From Salvelinus alpinus (taxonomy: Eukaryota; Chordata; Actinopteri; Salmoniformes; Salmonidae), in assembly GCF_045679555.1 (NCBI RefSeq), contig NC_092093.1, forward strand, positions 65,814,714 through 65,878,713: a stretch of DNA of 64,000 bases. The letters are read 5' to 3'. Of this stretch, positions 30,478 to 42,944 are shown one piece after another. The first letter of the stretch is position 1. The number at the start of each line of letters is the position of its first letter. The notes beneath the pieces are model-generated. The model was not told the origin of the DNA. It saw only the letters and a program-made list of their open reading frames with translations, and made no database searches. A program made the position numbers and the translations under genes.

Positions 30478-31037
30478 TCCTGTTTTAATATGCAGAGACA
30501 ATATCCCTGATCTTACCTGTTTTAATACCCAGAGACAATATCCCTGATCTTACCTGTTTCAAATGCAGAGACAATATCCCTGATCTTACCTGTTTCAATA
30601 CGCAGAGACAATATCCCTGATCTTACCTGTTTCAATACGCAGAGACAATATCCCTGATCTTACCTGTTTTAATACCCAGAGACAATATCCATGATCTTAC
30701 CTGTTTCAATACGCAGAGACAATATACCTGATCTTACCTGTTTCAATACGCAGAGACAATATCCCTGATCTTACCTGTTTTAATATGCAGGGGCAATATC
30801 CCTGATCTTACCTGTTTCAATACGCAGAGACAATATCCCTGATCTTACCTGTTTTAATATGCAGGGGCAATATCCCTGATCTTACCTGTTTTAATATGCA
30901 GGGGCAATATCCCTGATCTTACCTGTTTTAATATGCAGGGGCAATATCCCTGATCTTACCTGTTTTAATATGCAGGGGCAATATCCCTGATCTTACCTGT
31001 TTTAATATGCAGGGGCAATATCCCTGATCTTACCTGT
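30478..31037. repeat. 37-bp minisatellite, 15 units
   Basis: Fifteen units of a 37-bp motif containing AATATCCCTGATCTTACCTG; early units have CAGAGAC, later ones CAGGGGC. On the minus strand every unit contains CAGGTAAGATCAG, a full-strength 5' splice-site consensus. Confidence 0.9.
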
Positions 31038-31227
31038 GCACATAGCGATCTCTTGCTTTTTGGTAGGTTATACATAATACATATCTCACACACAAATTCA
31101 CCCTTAAACAAAAGGTTCTCAATTTGGGTTTATGATTCATCTCCACCCATTTTTAAAAATATTGCATCAACAGTTGTTTTTTAATAATGTCTATATCGCC
31201 CTTAATTTGTTTTTTGTACAGATGTTC

Positions 31228-31537
31228 TGTCACGCCCTGACCTTAGTTATCTATGTTTTCTTTATTATTTTGGTTAGGTCAGGGTGTGACTAGGGTGGGT
31301 ATGCTAGTTTTGTCTTGTCTAGGGTTTTTGTATATCTAGGGGTTTTGTAGGTCTAGGTATATATATGTCTATGGTTGCCTGATATGGTTCCCAATCAGAG
31401 GCAGCTGTTTATCGTTGTCTCTGATTGGGGATCATATTTAGGTAGCCATTTTTGTTCAGTGTTCATTCTTATTAATAAAGAAGAATGTATGCATACCACG
31501 CTGCGCCTTGGTCTCCACCTTTTGACGGGCAGTGACA
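31228..31537 (+). repeat. Solo LTR (TGTCACG family) with TGTTC target duplication
   Basis: 310 bp, TGTCACGCCCTG to CAGTGACA; TGTTC at 31223-31227 and 31538-31542. AATAAAG precedes an ATG at 31485 that starts MYAYHAAPWS. The inverted repeat TATGGTTCCCAATCAGAG/CTCTGATTGGGGATCATA is present. Confidence 0.9.
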
Positions 31538-31542
31538 TGTTC

Positions 31543-31945
31543 ACAGTCAGACTATTTGAAAAGGTCTGACGTGTAAAAAAATATATATTTCCTGAGCTTT
31601 CTTATATCTCCTAGATACAGGACAGACACTTCAACACCTTGTGTCTTATTATTTATGTTTTGACTGTCTTTTTTAGCCATTTATGAATGTGTTATTCAAT
31701 GTGTTTCTCTGGGCTATAGTAGTAAAGGCCAAATTCAATACTTTATCCCACCAAAAATGTATATATATTTTTTATACCTAAAGGGGTTCTTCAATTCAAA
31801 ATGAAATAACTAAATGGTCCATAGTATGACCTTCTTAAAACAATTCCATATGTCAGCGTATAACCCCCGTGTCCACGATTGGGATCGAACACGTAACTTT
31901 TTGATCCAGGGTCATGGGATTACACCCATCCACAACACCCTACTT
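31543..31945. other. Intergenic sequence, nothing recognised
   Basis: AT-rich; no exon or repeat boundary identified. Confidence 0.3.
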
Positions 31946-32527
31946 CAGGGATGGGCAACTGGCGGAACTTTCTGGGTTTCAATTTACCGTTGCAAGTTAG
32001 AATAATAGAATAGACAAGTTGCAATTTCGAAATTTGGTTGTGCATCAGCAGTTTTTCTCTTGTTACATCAGTCACTGATAGTCAGTCAATTGGCCCATGT
32101 CAGCTAAACATTTTTTAGATTGGTAAATTAGTTTAATTGGCAGCTATCTAAACGTGTTATCATGCTTGAATTACCAGCCAGGGGGCCCCATATATTTTTT
32201 TAGTCAGTTTCACTCAGATATCATATTACAAACTGTAAACATTTCTCTACACCCCATGGCAAAATGTGTAGAATTGCATGGGGGGGGGGGGGGGTATGGA
32301 TGTGGGTACGCAGACCCGCGAGCAACTGCTGCCCCTCATGATGAGTTCAGATTTTTTTGTGGCCCCAACAATACACACAGATTTGTGTGTATTGTTGTGA
32401 ATTGTTAGATACTAATGCACTGTTGGAGCTAGGAACACAAGCATTTCACTACACCCGCAATAACATTTGCTAAATATGTGAATGTGTCCAATAAAATGTA
32501 ATTTGATTTGAAAGTTGCCCATCCCTG
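31946..32527. mobile_element. Non-autonomous hAT element (582 bp)
   Basis: Perfect 15-bp terminal inverted repeats, CAGGGATGGGCAACT and AGTTGCCCATCCCTG. The flanking 8 bases CCCTACTT and ACCTACTT match at 7 of 8, as expected for hAT. It contains a poly-G run and, near its right end, a LINE-tail-like AATAAAATGTAATTTGATTT. Confidence 0.85.
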
Positions 32528-33034
32528 ACCTACTTGATGATAATAGTGGCCAGTGGCCACTTTTTAAGGTATTTCCCGACGTCCTCAGGACATGGATAAA
32601 TGTCACATTTTGAACGACTTGGCTGTATATCCTGCCTAGTGGCACACGCTGTTGAGTTTTGGCCGCATTAGAAAAGAAATGCGACTATTCAGCTTCAGCT
32701 AACCATCCTAAAATTCCCTATGAATGAGGTGTTTTTAGTGTAACAGTAACATTAAATACCATGGAATACCATGCTATGCCATTATATTCCGTCTGTTATG
32801 TAAAATACTAATCATTATGTGATCTTGCATGACACTGATTCAGAAATGATTTTTACCAGCTCTGTGTATTTGCAAATTGAATAAAAGTGAGGGGGTGCCG
32901 CTCCCGCGCACACCGGAAGCACTACATCCCTGCTCAGCTGTCTTCCGAAGCCCCTGATCCCCCCCCCCCCCCCTCCACCATTAAAACCCACCAGACTCGA
33001 ATGAGAAAACCTGCTTCAGGAAACTACACCATTC
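32528..33034. other. Intergenic sequence, nothing recognised
   Basis: No gene seen. A C-rich run lies at 32960-32974. Confidence 0.3.
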
Positions 33035-34321
33035 CCAGCTAGCACATTTGCTTCCTTGAAAGTTCTGGGAACGTAAGTTTTTTGTTCTCCATTGGTTCTG
33101 GGAACATAGCCATAAGTTTCTTGTAAAACTGCACGTTATTTAAACTTTCTGAGACCGGAAGTGAACATTTAGGCTGTTCTAGGAATGTACATTTTTAGGT
33201 TGCAGGAAGGTTCTGAGAACGGAAATCATAGTTTATTGGAAGGTAATTAAATAACGTTCTGAGAACATGTTTCAATAAGACTTTTAATAACACTGCTAGC
33301 TTAGGTTAAATCAGGGTTTCCTTGGGACCCCAAGGGGTTCACGTTTCTGTTTTTTACCCTAGCACTACACAGCTGATTCAAATAATCAACTCATCATCAA
33401 GTTTTGATCATTTGAATCAGCTGTGTGGTGTTAGGGCAAAAACGTGAACCCCTTAGGACTACGTTTGAGAAATGCTGGGTACACTGTTTTGGAATCCAAG
33501 CACAGATAGAAATTCATTTGCTTAGGCATTAATCATTCAAACCCATTTATTTTTTCATTGTGGCGTGGCATCAGTGAGATTTGAATCTATGATCTTTTGT
33601 TCCCTATCTATGCAATTAGTCCAATTGGCCACGGACGGAGCTATTGTTCAATGTTTTTTTATTCATACAAAGCTGTTCATTTTTGTCTATTCAAACAGAC
33701 CCCATTTAAAAGGAAACAAGCACTAATTAAGATCATGTGTGGCCAATTAGTAGACCCGGCCAACACACCTGAACACACTTAACAAGATAGAGGATAGAGA
33801 GAGTATTATTGATGCTGAGAATGGAATGTATATGTTTTTAAATAACATTCTTAGAATGTTTGCTAAAGTTTTCTTGTGGTTTTTATAGACAGTTTTCTTA
33901 ACGTTCTCGGAACAATTTGACATGAAATAAAACCATGAGGAGACCTGTAGGAAACGTTATGCTGAAGTACTGAAATTCCCTCAGAAGAACGTTGTTTCTT
34001 AATGTTCTCTGAACTATTTGAGAACATTCCCAATGTCAAACCGGTTGGAGAACGTTCCAAGAACATTGCCAAAATTTAAGTTAAATGTAACCATGTTTGA
34101 ACTTTTAGGAAAGGTTCTATTAAAGTAATGAAATACAAAAGAAAATTCAGTTTTTGTCGATTTCCTTAAATGTGCTGAGAATGTTCCAAAGCCAAGCAAC
34201 TATCCTGCACCATTCCCAGAAAGTTGTGGGAAGGTTGTATGCAAAATAACCATAGAACAACCACACTCTCACCTAGCTCAATGGAACATATGAATATTAG
34301 AATGTTATGCTCTAGCTGGGA
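33035..34321. mobile_element. Unclassified inverted-repeat element rich in GTTCT/AGAAC
   Basis: The ends match in inverse: TCCCAGCTAGCACAT at the left, ATGCTCTAGCTGGGA at the right. The interior contains many GTTCTGGGAAC, GTTCTGAGAAC and AACGTTC motifs in both orientations. No transposase frame. It contains a smaller hairpin element at 33314-33478. Superfamily not determined. Confidence 0.5.
33314..33478. mobile_element. Short hairpin MITE
   Basis: Long inverted arms: AAGGGGTTCACGTTT ... CACACAGCTGATTCAAA at the left, and TTTGAATCAGCTGTGTGG ... AAACGTGAACCCCTT at the right, separated by a short loop. It is nested in the larger inverted-repeat element. Confidence 0.65.
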
Positions 34322-34653
34322 GAGAAAGAGAGCCCCCCCCCCCCACAACCCCGCACACTTGGCATAACCCATGACTCAAGTTCCACTCTGATAACACCAA
34401 TGTACACAAGCCAAACCCCACAACGTCCACAAACACATGTGAACACGAACACACAGCATGCACTCTCTCGCTTTTCCTCTTCTCCTACTTGTTCCTGCCA
34501 TCTTGTTCCATTATAAGGCATCTTCACACCCAGGCTGGTATTAGTGTTATGTTAGTGGTGAGTGGGTGGGATTGGCTCCTATATAAAACCTGATTATAGT
34601 GATTAGGAAGGATATTTTGTGGTGCAGTTTAGCAACTGATTTGAGATTTGAGA

Positions 34654-34991
<338 letters not shown>

Positions 34992-35123
34992 CTATTGGCA
35001 TGCACATTCTTAGTCTCTAACTTTCTTTCTTCCTCTCGTTCTCTTGTCTCCAAGAATATTGAACGTTGAAATTCTTAAGCGCTGGAAATACAAGCGTTTA
35101 TATTTGATCTCGTCTCCTCTCTT

Positions 35124-35278
<155 letters not shown>

Positions 35279-35389
35279 CAGATGAGGTAAATAAGAGCAG
35301 GCATCCCCATCCATCGCTGTCTCCATCGATCTCTAGAGATGACAGGCAAAGTGCTGACACCACCTTATTTACTCACTCACTCTGTTTCT

Positions 35390-36235
35390 GTTTCTGTCTC
35401 TCTTGTTTCTCTGTCCCTCCTGTTTCTGTCTCTCTTGTTTCTCTGTCCCTCCTGTTTCTGTCTCTCTTGTTTCTCTGTCCCTCCTGTTTCTGTCTCTCTT
35501 GTTTCTCTGTCCCTCCTGTTTCTGTCTCTCTTGTTTCTCTGTCCCTCCTGTTTCTGTCTCTCTTGTTTCTCTGTCCCTCCTGTTTCTGTCTCTCTTGTTT
35601 CTCTGTCCCTCCTGTTTCTGTCTCTCTTGTTTATCTCTCCCAACTGTTTCTCTCTCTCTCCCTCCTGTGTCTCTCTCCCTCCTGTTTTTCTCTCCCTCCT
35701 GTTTCTCTCTCCCTCCTGTTTCTGTCTCTCTCTCTTTCCTCCCTCCTGTTTCTCTCTCTCTTTCCTCCCTCCTGTTTCTCTCTCTCTCCCTCCTGTTTCT
35801 GTCTCTCTCTCTTTCCTCCCTCCTGTTTCTCTCTCTCTTTCCTCCCTCCTGTTTCTCTCTCTCTCCCTCCTGTTTCTCTCTCCCTCCTGTTTATTTCTCC
35901 CTCCTGTTTCTCTCTCTCTCTCTCTTTCCTCCCTCCTGTTTCTCTCTCTCTCTTTCCTCCCTCCTGTTTCTCTCTCTCTCCCTCCTGTTTCTGTCTCTCT
36001 CTCTTTCCTCCCTCCTGTTTCTCTCTCTCTTTCCTCCCTCCTGTTTCTCTCTCTCTCCCTCCTGTTTCTCTCTCCCTCCTTTTTATTTCTCCCTCCTGTT
36101 TCTCTCTCTCTCTCTCTTTCCTCCCTCCTGTTTCTCTCTCTCTCTTTCCTCCCTCCTGTTTCTCTCTCTCTCCCTCCTGTTTCTCTCTCCCTCCTGTTTA
36201 TTTCTCCTACCTGTTTCTCTCTCCCTCGTCTGTCT
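35390..36235. repeat. Pyrimidine-rich minisatellite
   Basis: 35397-35630 is built of about eight 32-bp units containing TTGTTTCTCTGTCCCTCCTG. 35640-36235 is a looser array of CTCCCTCCTGTTTCTCTCT units with variable CT length and a higher-order repeat (two similar blocks at about 35785-35960 and 35970-36150). The 449-codon frame across it is an artefact. Confidence 0.9.
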
Positions 36236-36666
36236 GCTTCCTCTTTCTATTTCACACCCTTCTCTGTCTCTGCCTGTTTTCTCTTCCTCTCTCTGTCTTT
36301 CACTACTCTTTCTTTCTCTCTCTCTCCTCTCTTAATTATCCCTGGCGAAGACGTATCCAGCTGTATAAGGTATACAGTATACGGTATGTATAATATAATA
36401 TACTGTATAAATACATACAGATCATGTTAGCACACTTTATACCACAGAGTATTCAAATTCACCTTCACATTCAAATCAGTTCCCTGATGATGGAAAGTAA
36501 AAATTAAAAAGACAAGCATTTGTTGAATATTCAAAATGATCTTTGTTTCCCTGTAGCCTATAACCTTGCTTTCTTTTATGTGTGCATTTCATTCGATTCC
36601 TGTACAACCATTAATGCAAGAGCGTGTGCATGGGAAATAAATAAAACATTTAATGGGAGGACTTCT

Positions 36667-36843
<177 letters not shown>

Positions 36844-37077
36844 CCATTGAGAGGTCCCATAAACACCCTATTGTGTGTGGTCATCTCTCACCATGGGGAG
36901 GAGATCTGTCATCTTAGACCAACAGTATTTTTCTCTCCCCCTGAGCACAACATTGTGCCTCAGCCTGACTTTGTTTATAATTTGTTAAGTGAAATGTTGG
37001 GGTTGGGACAGGTGAAGTTGGAAAGACATTCATCTCTACCTTGCCTCCCTCCTCTCCTGTGTAACTAGCCAGAGGGG

Positions 37078-37252
<175 letters not shown>

Positions 37253-37723
37253 TGCCAGCCCTTGCCAGAGCAGACGTTTCAAGCAGGGTGACAGATTGGC
37301 TAGACGATTGCTTTTAACAAGCCAGAAAGAAAGTAGGGCAAAAATACTAATGTCTTTCCCCATAGGCTACTATCCTACTCTTTATACACACTCTCTTTCC
37401 AGACAACTGGATAGAATGTGTGTGTGTTTGTGTGGGTGTGTGGGTGTGTGTGTGTTGGTGTGTGTGTGTGTGTGTGTATGAATGCCATTCAATGTATTAT
37501 ATGCATTTGTGCATGTGGGGGGCAGGGGTTGTATTTGTATGCACGTGAAAATGACTGAAGGTTTTACTGGACTGATTAGTTCATGGGCTCCATATATTTA
37601 TACCCCTGATGTACAGTATATTTTGAATTCACCCCCTATATTGTCTGTCATGTTGCAGGATACCCTTCAGATTAAGGTTTTTACTTTTGGAGGATTAAAC
37701 ACCCATCGGACAGACAGCTGGTG

Positions 37724-37850
<127 letters not shown>

Positions 37851-38695
37851 GGTTTTGGGGGGCATGGATTATGATTCACTGTTGCTGTGTGTAGCTCCTT
37901 TGGCTCCTAAGACTCCAACACCATCATGGAGTTTGCCGATGGCACGACGGTAATAGGCCTGAATACCTCCTATAGGGAAGAGACCTGGCAGTGTGGTGCC
38001 AGGACAACAACCTCACCATCAACGTCAGCAAGTCAACGGAGCTGATTGTGGACTACAAGAAACGTAGGGCTGAGCACGCCCCCATTCACATCGACGGGAC
38101 TGTATTGGAGCGGGTCGAGAGCTTCAAGTTCCTCGGTGTCCACATCACTAAGGATCTACCATGATCCACACACACCAATACATTTGTGAAGAGGGCACGA
38201 CAAAGTCTCTTCCCTTTCAGGAGGCCGAAAAGATTTGGCATGGGTCCTCAGATCTTCAAAAAGTTGAGAGCATCTTGACAGGCTGCATCACTGCTTTTTA
38301 TGGCAACTGCTTGGCATCCGACCGCAAGGAACTACAGAGGGTAGTGCGTAAGGCCCAGTACATCACTGGGGACGAGCTCCCTGCCATCTAGGACCTCTAT
38401 ACCAGGCAGGGTGTCAGAGGAAGGCCCTAAAAATGGTCAAACTCTCCAGCCACCCAAATCATATACTGTTCGTTCTGCTACTGCACTGCAAGCAGTACCA
38501 ATGCACCAAGTCTGGAAGCAACAGGACCTTGAACATCTTCTACCCCCAAGCCATAAAACTGCTACATAGTTAGTTAAATATTTAACCAAATAGCCAACCG
38601 GATTATCTGCATTGACCCTTTTTGCATGAACTTTTTTGACTCCTCACATACGCTGCTGCTTCTATTTATTATCTGTCACTTTCTTCCTAGTTATA

Positions 38696-40646
38696 GAGTG
38701 CATTCGGAAAGTATTCAGACCCCTTGACTTTTCCCCCATTTTGTTACGTTACAACCTTAATCTAAAATTGATTAAATTGTTTTTTTTCTTCATCAATCTA
38801 CACCACAATACCCGATTATGACAAAGCAAAAACAGTATTTTTAAATCTTTGCAAAATAAATACTGAAATATTACATTTACATAATTATTCAGACCCTTTA
38901 CTCAGTACTGTCACGTTCTGACCTTAGTTCCTTTTTTATGTCTTTATTTTAGTTTGGTCAGGGCGTGAGTTGGGGTGGGCATTCTATGTTGTTTTTCTAT
39001 GTTTTGTTCTGTATTTATATTTCTATGTGTTTGGCTTAGTATGGTTCTCAATCAGAGGCAGGTGTCAGTCGTTGTCTCTGATTGGGAGCCATATTTAGGT
39101 ACCCTGTTTTCTATTGTGTTTTGTGGGTGATTGTTTCCTGTGTTAGTGTTTGCACCATACGGGACTGTTTCGGTTTTCATTTATTCTCTTGTTCTTTTGT
39201 ATTCATTCTCGATTAAATGGTATTATGGATACGTACCACGCTGCATTTTGGTCCTCCTCTCCTTCCACCAACGAAAGCCGTTACAAGTACTTTGTTAAAG
39301 CACCTTTGGCAGCGATTACAATCTTGAGTCTTCTAGTCTTCTTGGGTATGACGCTACAAGCATGACACACCTGTATTTGGGGAGTTTCTCCAAATCTTCT
39401 CTGCAGATCCTCTCAAGCTCTGTCAGGTTGAATGGGGGGGGCATCGCTGCACAGCTATTTTCTGGTCTCTCCAGAGATATTCAATCGGGTTCAAGTCCGG
39501 GCTCTGGCTGGGCCACTCAAGGACATTCAAAGACCTGTCCCAAAGCCACTCCTGCATTGTATTGGCTGTGTGCTTAGGGTCGTTGTCCTGTTGGAAGGTG
39601 AACCTTCACCCCAGTCTGAGGTCCTGAGCGCTTTGGAGCAGGTTTTCATCAAGGATCACTCTGTACTTTGCTTCGTTCATCTTTACCTCGATCCTGACTA
39701 GTCTCTCAGTCCCTTCCGCTGAAAACATCCCCACAGCATGATGCTGCCACCACCATGCTTCACCGTAGGGATGGTGCCAGGTTTCCTCCAGACGTGACGC
39801 TTGGCATTCAGGCCAAAGAGTTCAATCTTGGTTTCATCAGACCAGAGAATCTTGTTTCTCATGGTCTGAGAGTCCTTTAGGCGCCTTTTAGCAAACTCCA
39901 AGTGGGCTGTCATGTGCCTTTTACTGAGGAATGGCTTCCATCTGGCTACTCTACCATAAAGGCCTGATTGATAGAGTGCTGCAGAGAGGGTTGTCCTTCT
40001 GGAAGGTATTCCCCTCTCCACAGAGGAACTCTAGACCTCTGTCAGAGTGACCATCGGGTTCTTGGTAACCTCCCTGACCAAGGCCCTTTCACCCCTGATT
40101 ACTCAGTTTGGCCGGGCGGCCAGCTCTAGGAAAAGTCATAGTGGTTCCAAACTTATTCCATTTAAGAGTGATGGAAGCCACTGTGTTGTTGGGGACCTTC
40201 AATGCTGCAGAATATGTTTGGTACCCTTCCCCAGATCTGTGCCTCTACACAATCATGTCTCGAAGCTCTACGGACAATTCCTTTGACCTCATGGTATGGT
40301 TTTTGCTCTGACATGCACTGTCATCTGTGGGACCTTATATAGACATGTGTGTGCCTTTCCAAATCATGTCCAATCAATTGAATTTTCCACAGGTGGACTC
40401 CAACCAAATTGTAGAAACGTCTCAAGGATGATCAATGGAAACAGGATGCACCTGAGCTCAATATCGAATCTCATAGCAAAGGGTCTGAATACTTATGTAA
40501 AAAAGGTATTTTCTGTTTTCCCTTTGGCATTATGGAGTATTGTGTGTAGATTGATGAGATTTTTTATTTCATCCATTTTATAATAAGGCTCTAACGTAAC
40601 AAAATGTGAAAAACGTCAAGCGTCTGAATACTTTCGGAATTCACTG
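38696..40646 (-). mobile_element. Tc1-like element containing a solo LTR
   Basis: Ends GAGTGCATTCGGAAAGTATT and ...CTTTCGGAATTCACTG, with TA flanks at 38694-38695 and 40647-40648. The minus-strand transposase is broken: 39698-40021 encodes [16 protein letters not shown] and [15 protein letters not shown]; the C-terminal part lies in short frames around 39400-39640. It inserted into the LINE 3' UTR. Confidence 0.85.
38909..39285 (+). repeat. Solo LTR (TGTCACG family) with AGTAC target duplication
   Basis: 377 bp, TGTCACGTTCTG to GCCGTTACA; AGTAC at 38904-38908 and 39286-39290. Removing it and one AGTAC restores continuous Tc1 sequence. An ATG at 39225 starts MDTYHAAFWS. The inverted repeat TATGGTTCTCAATCAGAG/CTCTGATTGGGAGCCATA is present. 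Confidence 0.9.
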
Positions 40647-40835
40647 TATGTACATACCTTAATTACCTCGTACTCCCTTGCACATCAACTCTGTACTGAC
40701 ATTATTATTACATGTTTTATTTTTCTATTATTTCTCCATTTTATTTTTCTCTACATTTTTCTCTAAGTATTTTGCTGTTAGTGAACAGCTGTTGTTTACG
40801 AAGCATGTTACAATTAAAATTTGATTGAGGCACAG

Positions 40836-41774
40836 ATCTAGGATTCATTCTCAGTACTGGATAGATGGACCTATTACCTAAAAGTCATACCCGGCATATT
40901 TTTCTTATATTTTATATTGGTTCACCGATAGATGGCGCCATCACAGAGTCTATGGACCTTTTCCACCAGAGCAGGACGTCTTGCTGTCAGATCCGGAGCT
41001 GTTGTTGACTATATACAAATCTGACCAGGAACTCTTGCTGTTAGTTGCTTGACTCAGTGAGTATGAATTTACACCTAAAAAATACGACGTACATGATTGT
41101 TCTACCAAAATCACATAGCTAGATGTGTTGAGAATAAAACGTGATTGTAATGTGTTTGTGTATCTAAGCATGTGAGAGCAAACTCGGCATCTCTGTCCTT
41201 GCCGACCCCCGGTTTACCGAGGTAAAAGGAGTTAATATTGAATATTCGTTTTTTATTCTCAATCGGGAAGATGGACAAAAATCCACGGGTTTTTTGTTGT
41301 TGAAATGTATTTTTATTTATTTATTTGTATTACTTTTATTACTTTCAATCTTCAATAGCTCTTACAGAAAGCGTGCCATGACTATGAAAATGATACTGTA
41401 TATTCTGAATCAGGGAGGATAGAGAAATCATATTTTTGGGTATTTGTTTTTTAAAATTGTGTTTGTTGATTATTTTACTCCCTACAGAATTCCTTCAGTA
41501 TAATGGGAACCTGCTAACACTATCTGTTGTTGGAGCAAATCATTAAGGAGAGCTGAGCATTAAATATAAATAGGTCTAGTTGCCCGGCTGAAGTAGCAAG
41601 GACATGCACATTAAGAGAAGATGAGGCTATAGGCTATACTCTATACTCTAGGCTATACTCTCCCAGGCTATACTCTATTTTTGAAAGAGTACATTAACCA
41701 AGACCACACGTACATTTATGACAGCTGGACGTACTATGGTCAGCAGGATACAGGAAGAAAGATGGAAGCAAGAT
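40836..41774. other. Upstream of tpk1 coding exons, nothing certain
   Basis: No recognisable exon. If tpk1 has a separate non-coding first exon it may lie here or further upstream, but I could not identify it. Confidence 0.3.
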
Positions 41775-42292
41775 AACTGATGACTAACACGTAAAACATA
41801 AGTTTAGTTTAGTTTATTTTTTTAAATTTTTACAGGGACAGTACACATTAATCAACGTTTCAGTAAAAGTGCCGGTTTTAGCCAGCCGGCTAATTTTCAA
41901 CCGCAGTCCCTGGGCAGGTTAAGCATGCAATGCATAGATTATTTTAGGACGTGAAAAGGGTTCTGTCATCGTTATAACCTAACCAAAAGCAAATATGAGC
42001 GTTAGTGGGCGTGAACAAGCAAGCTCTGAGATGGAAAGATTAATGATGGAGAAAGGTCAAGGGAAGCTATTTTCATATAGAGGGAGGGGACTGTATACGT
42101 TATGCAAAGACAAAATCCTATAAAGGCAGGACTCTGTAATATGAGAATTTAGTCTCTTTCCATGGAGGGGCTCGGTGCTGTTATAGGGTCCTTCCATGGA
42201 AGGGCTCAGCTTTGCTACTTTGTATTAAAGTCTATATTGAATTAACAAGTTCTTGTAAGAGTGTTATATTTCTGAGACGATTCTCCACGACA
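41775..42292 (+). repeat. Possible retroviral-type solo LTR
   Basis: An LTR-like order of signals: CCTATAAAGGCAGG (TATA-like) at about 42118, ATTAAAG poly(A)-like signal at about 42224, and an end CTCCACGACA at 42292, with a TG start near 41778. I find no clear target duplication, so the call is tentative. A retroposon end (41812-41930) lies inside. Confidence 0.35.
41812..41930. repeat. Retroposon 3' end with AGTTT-type tail
   Basis: Contains ACAGGGACAGTACACATTAA, AAAAGTGCCGGTTTTAGCC and CCGGCTAATTTTCAACCGC, preceded by TTTAGTTTAGTTT. The same sequence occurs inverted at about 60304-60432, where it ends in AAACTC repeats. Confidence 0.7.
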
Positions 42293-42816
42293 CTGTCTTT
42301 AACCATGTCACATGTAAACCTCACAATATATTGACCGTTGTCATAGTATCTGCCTCTCTGTCACTTTCTGTTACCCTCAAATAATCCTTCAGAACTACTC
42401 CCACCACTCTTCATATTGCTGAGATGGAACAAACTGGTATGAAGCTGCCAACGGCTACCTGATCAAAAGTTCAGGTTGCAGAGTAGAGATTAAATTATTT
42501 TGCAACGCTCAGATAAGCAATCAGTGTTGGGGTCAGAGGTTGTTAGAATGTTGGGAAACCTGTTCCTTTAACTTATTCCTCCTAGAGTCTGCCCCTTGGC
42601 TTGGCAGGTATGGTATGTTGTTGACATGTAATTGGGAGGAATTGCCTCAATAGTGAGAGGTTGTGATAATGGTTTGTTACTTGTTTTCAAAGTGTTGGGT
42701 GTCAGATACTTTAGGCCATCGGCAATTATTTTGAAGGTTTGATTAACTTTGAAGAAAGAAAGAAATAAAGGAAGAAAGAATAGTATGGAGTGACTGTGTG
42801 TGTTTCTCTGTTCCAG

Positions 42817-42896
42817 TTGAGTACTTCTTTTGAAGAGACGGAACATCTGGATGATCATGGATGAATTCACTCCTTTAGACTGTCTGCTACCTACAG
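42817..42896 (+). CDS. tpk1: Thiamine pyrophosphokinase 1, start-codon exon
   Basis: First coding exon of a four-exon run (42817-42896, 58415-58489, 59535-59604, 62043-62115) whose phases all agree. The acceptor TTTCTCTGTTCCAG precedes it and the donor GTACTG follows. The coding part MDEFTPLDCLLPTG lines up with the N-terminus of vertebrate TPK1. Of two in-frame ATGs (42851, 42857) the second is preferred: A at -3 and G at +4, and length agreement. TPK1 is a cytosolic homodimer that transfers pyrophosphate from ATP to thiamine to give thiamine pyrophosphate, the cofactor of pyruvate and 2-oxoglutarate dehydrogenases and transketolase. The gene continues beyond the window. No damage is seen in the four exons. 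Confidence 0.9.
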
Positions 42897-42944
42897 GTAC
42901 TGTATTCTCTCTCCCTCTCTCTCTCTGACAGACACACTTAAAAA

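Larger units (their letters stand above)
37905..40835 (+). mobile_element. LINE (L2/CR1-like) split by Tc1
   Basis: The coding remnants at 37905-38450 match the reverse-transcriptase C-terminal half of the LINEs at 13992-16700 (MEFADGTTVIGL, DNNLTINVSKSTELIVDYKK, FKFLGVHITK, SILTGCITAFYGN, ELQRVVRKAQYITG). The 3' UTR runs to 38693, is interrupted by Tc1 (38696-40646) and resumes at about 40649, ending near 40835 with AATTTGATTGAGG. It is truncated at 5' and frameshifted. Confidence 0.75.

Noticed and set aside
30478..31037. CRISPR-like array
   Set aside because: The 37-bp units are contiguous with no unique spacers, and the genome is vertebrate.
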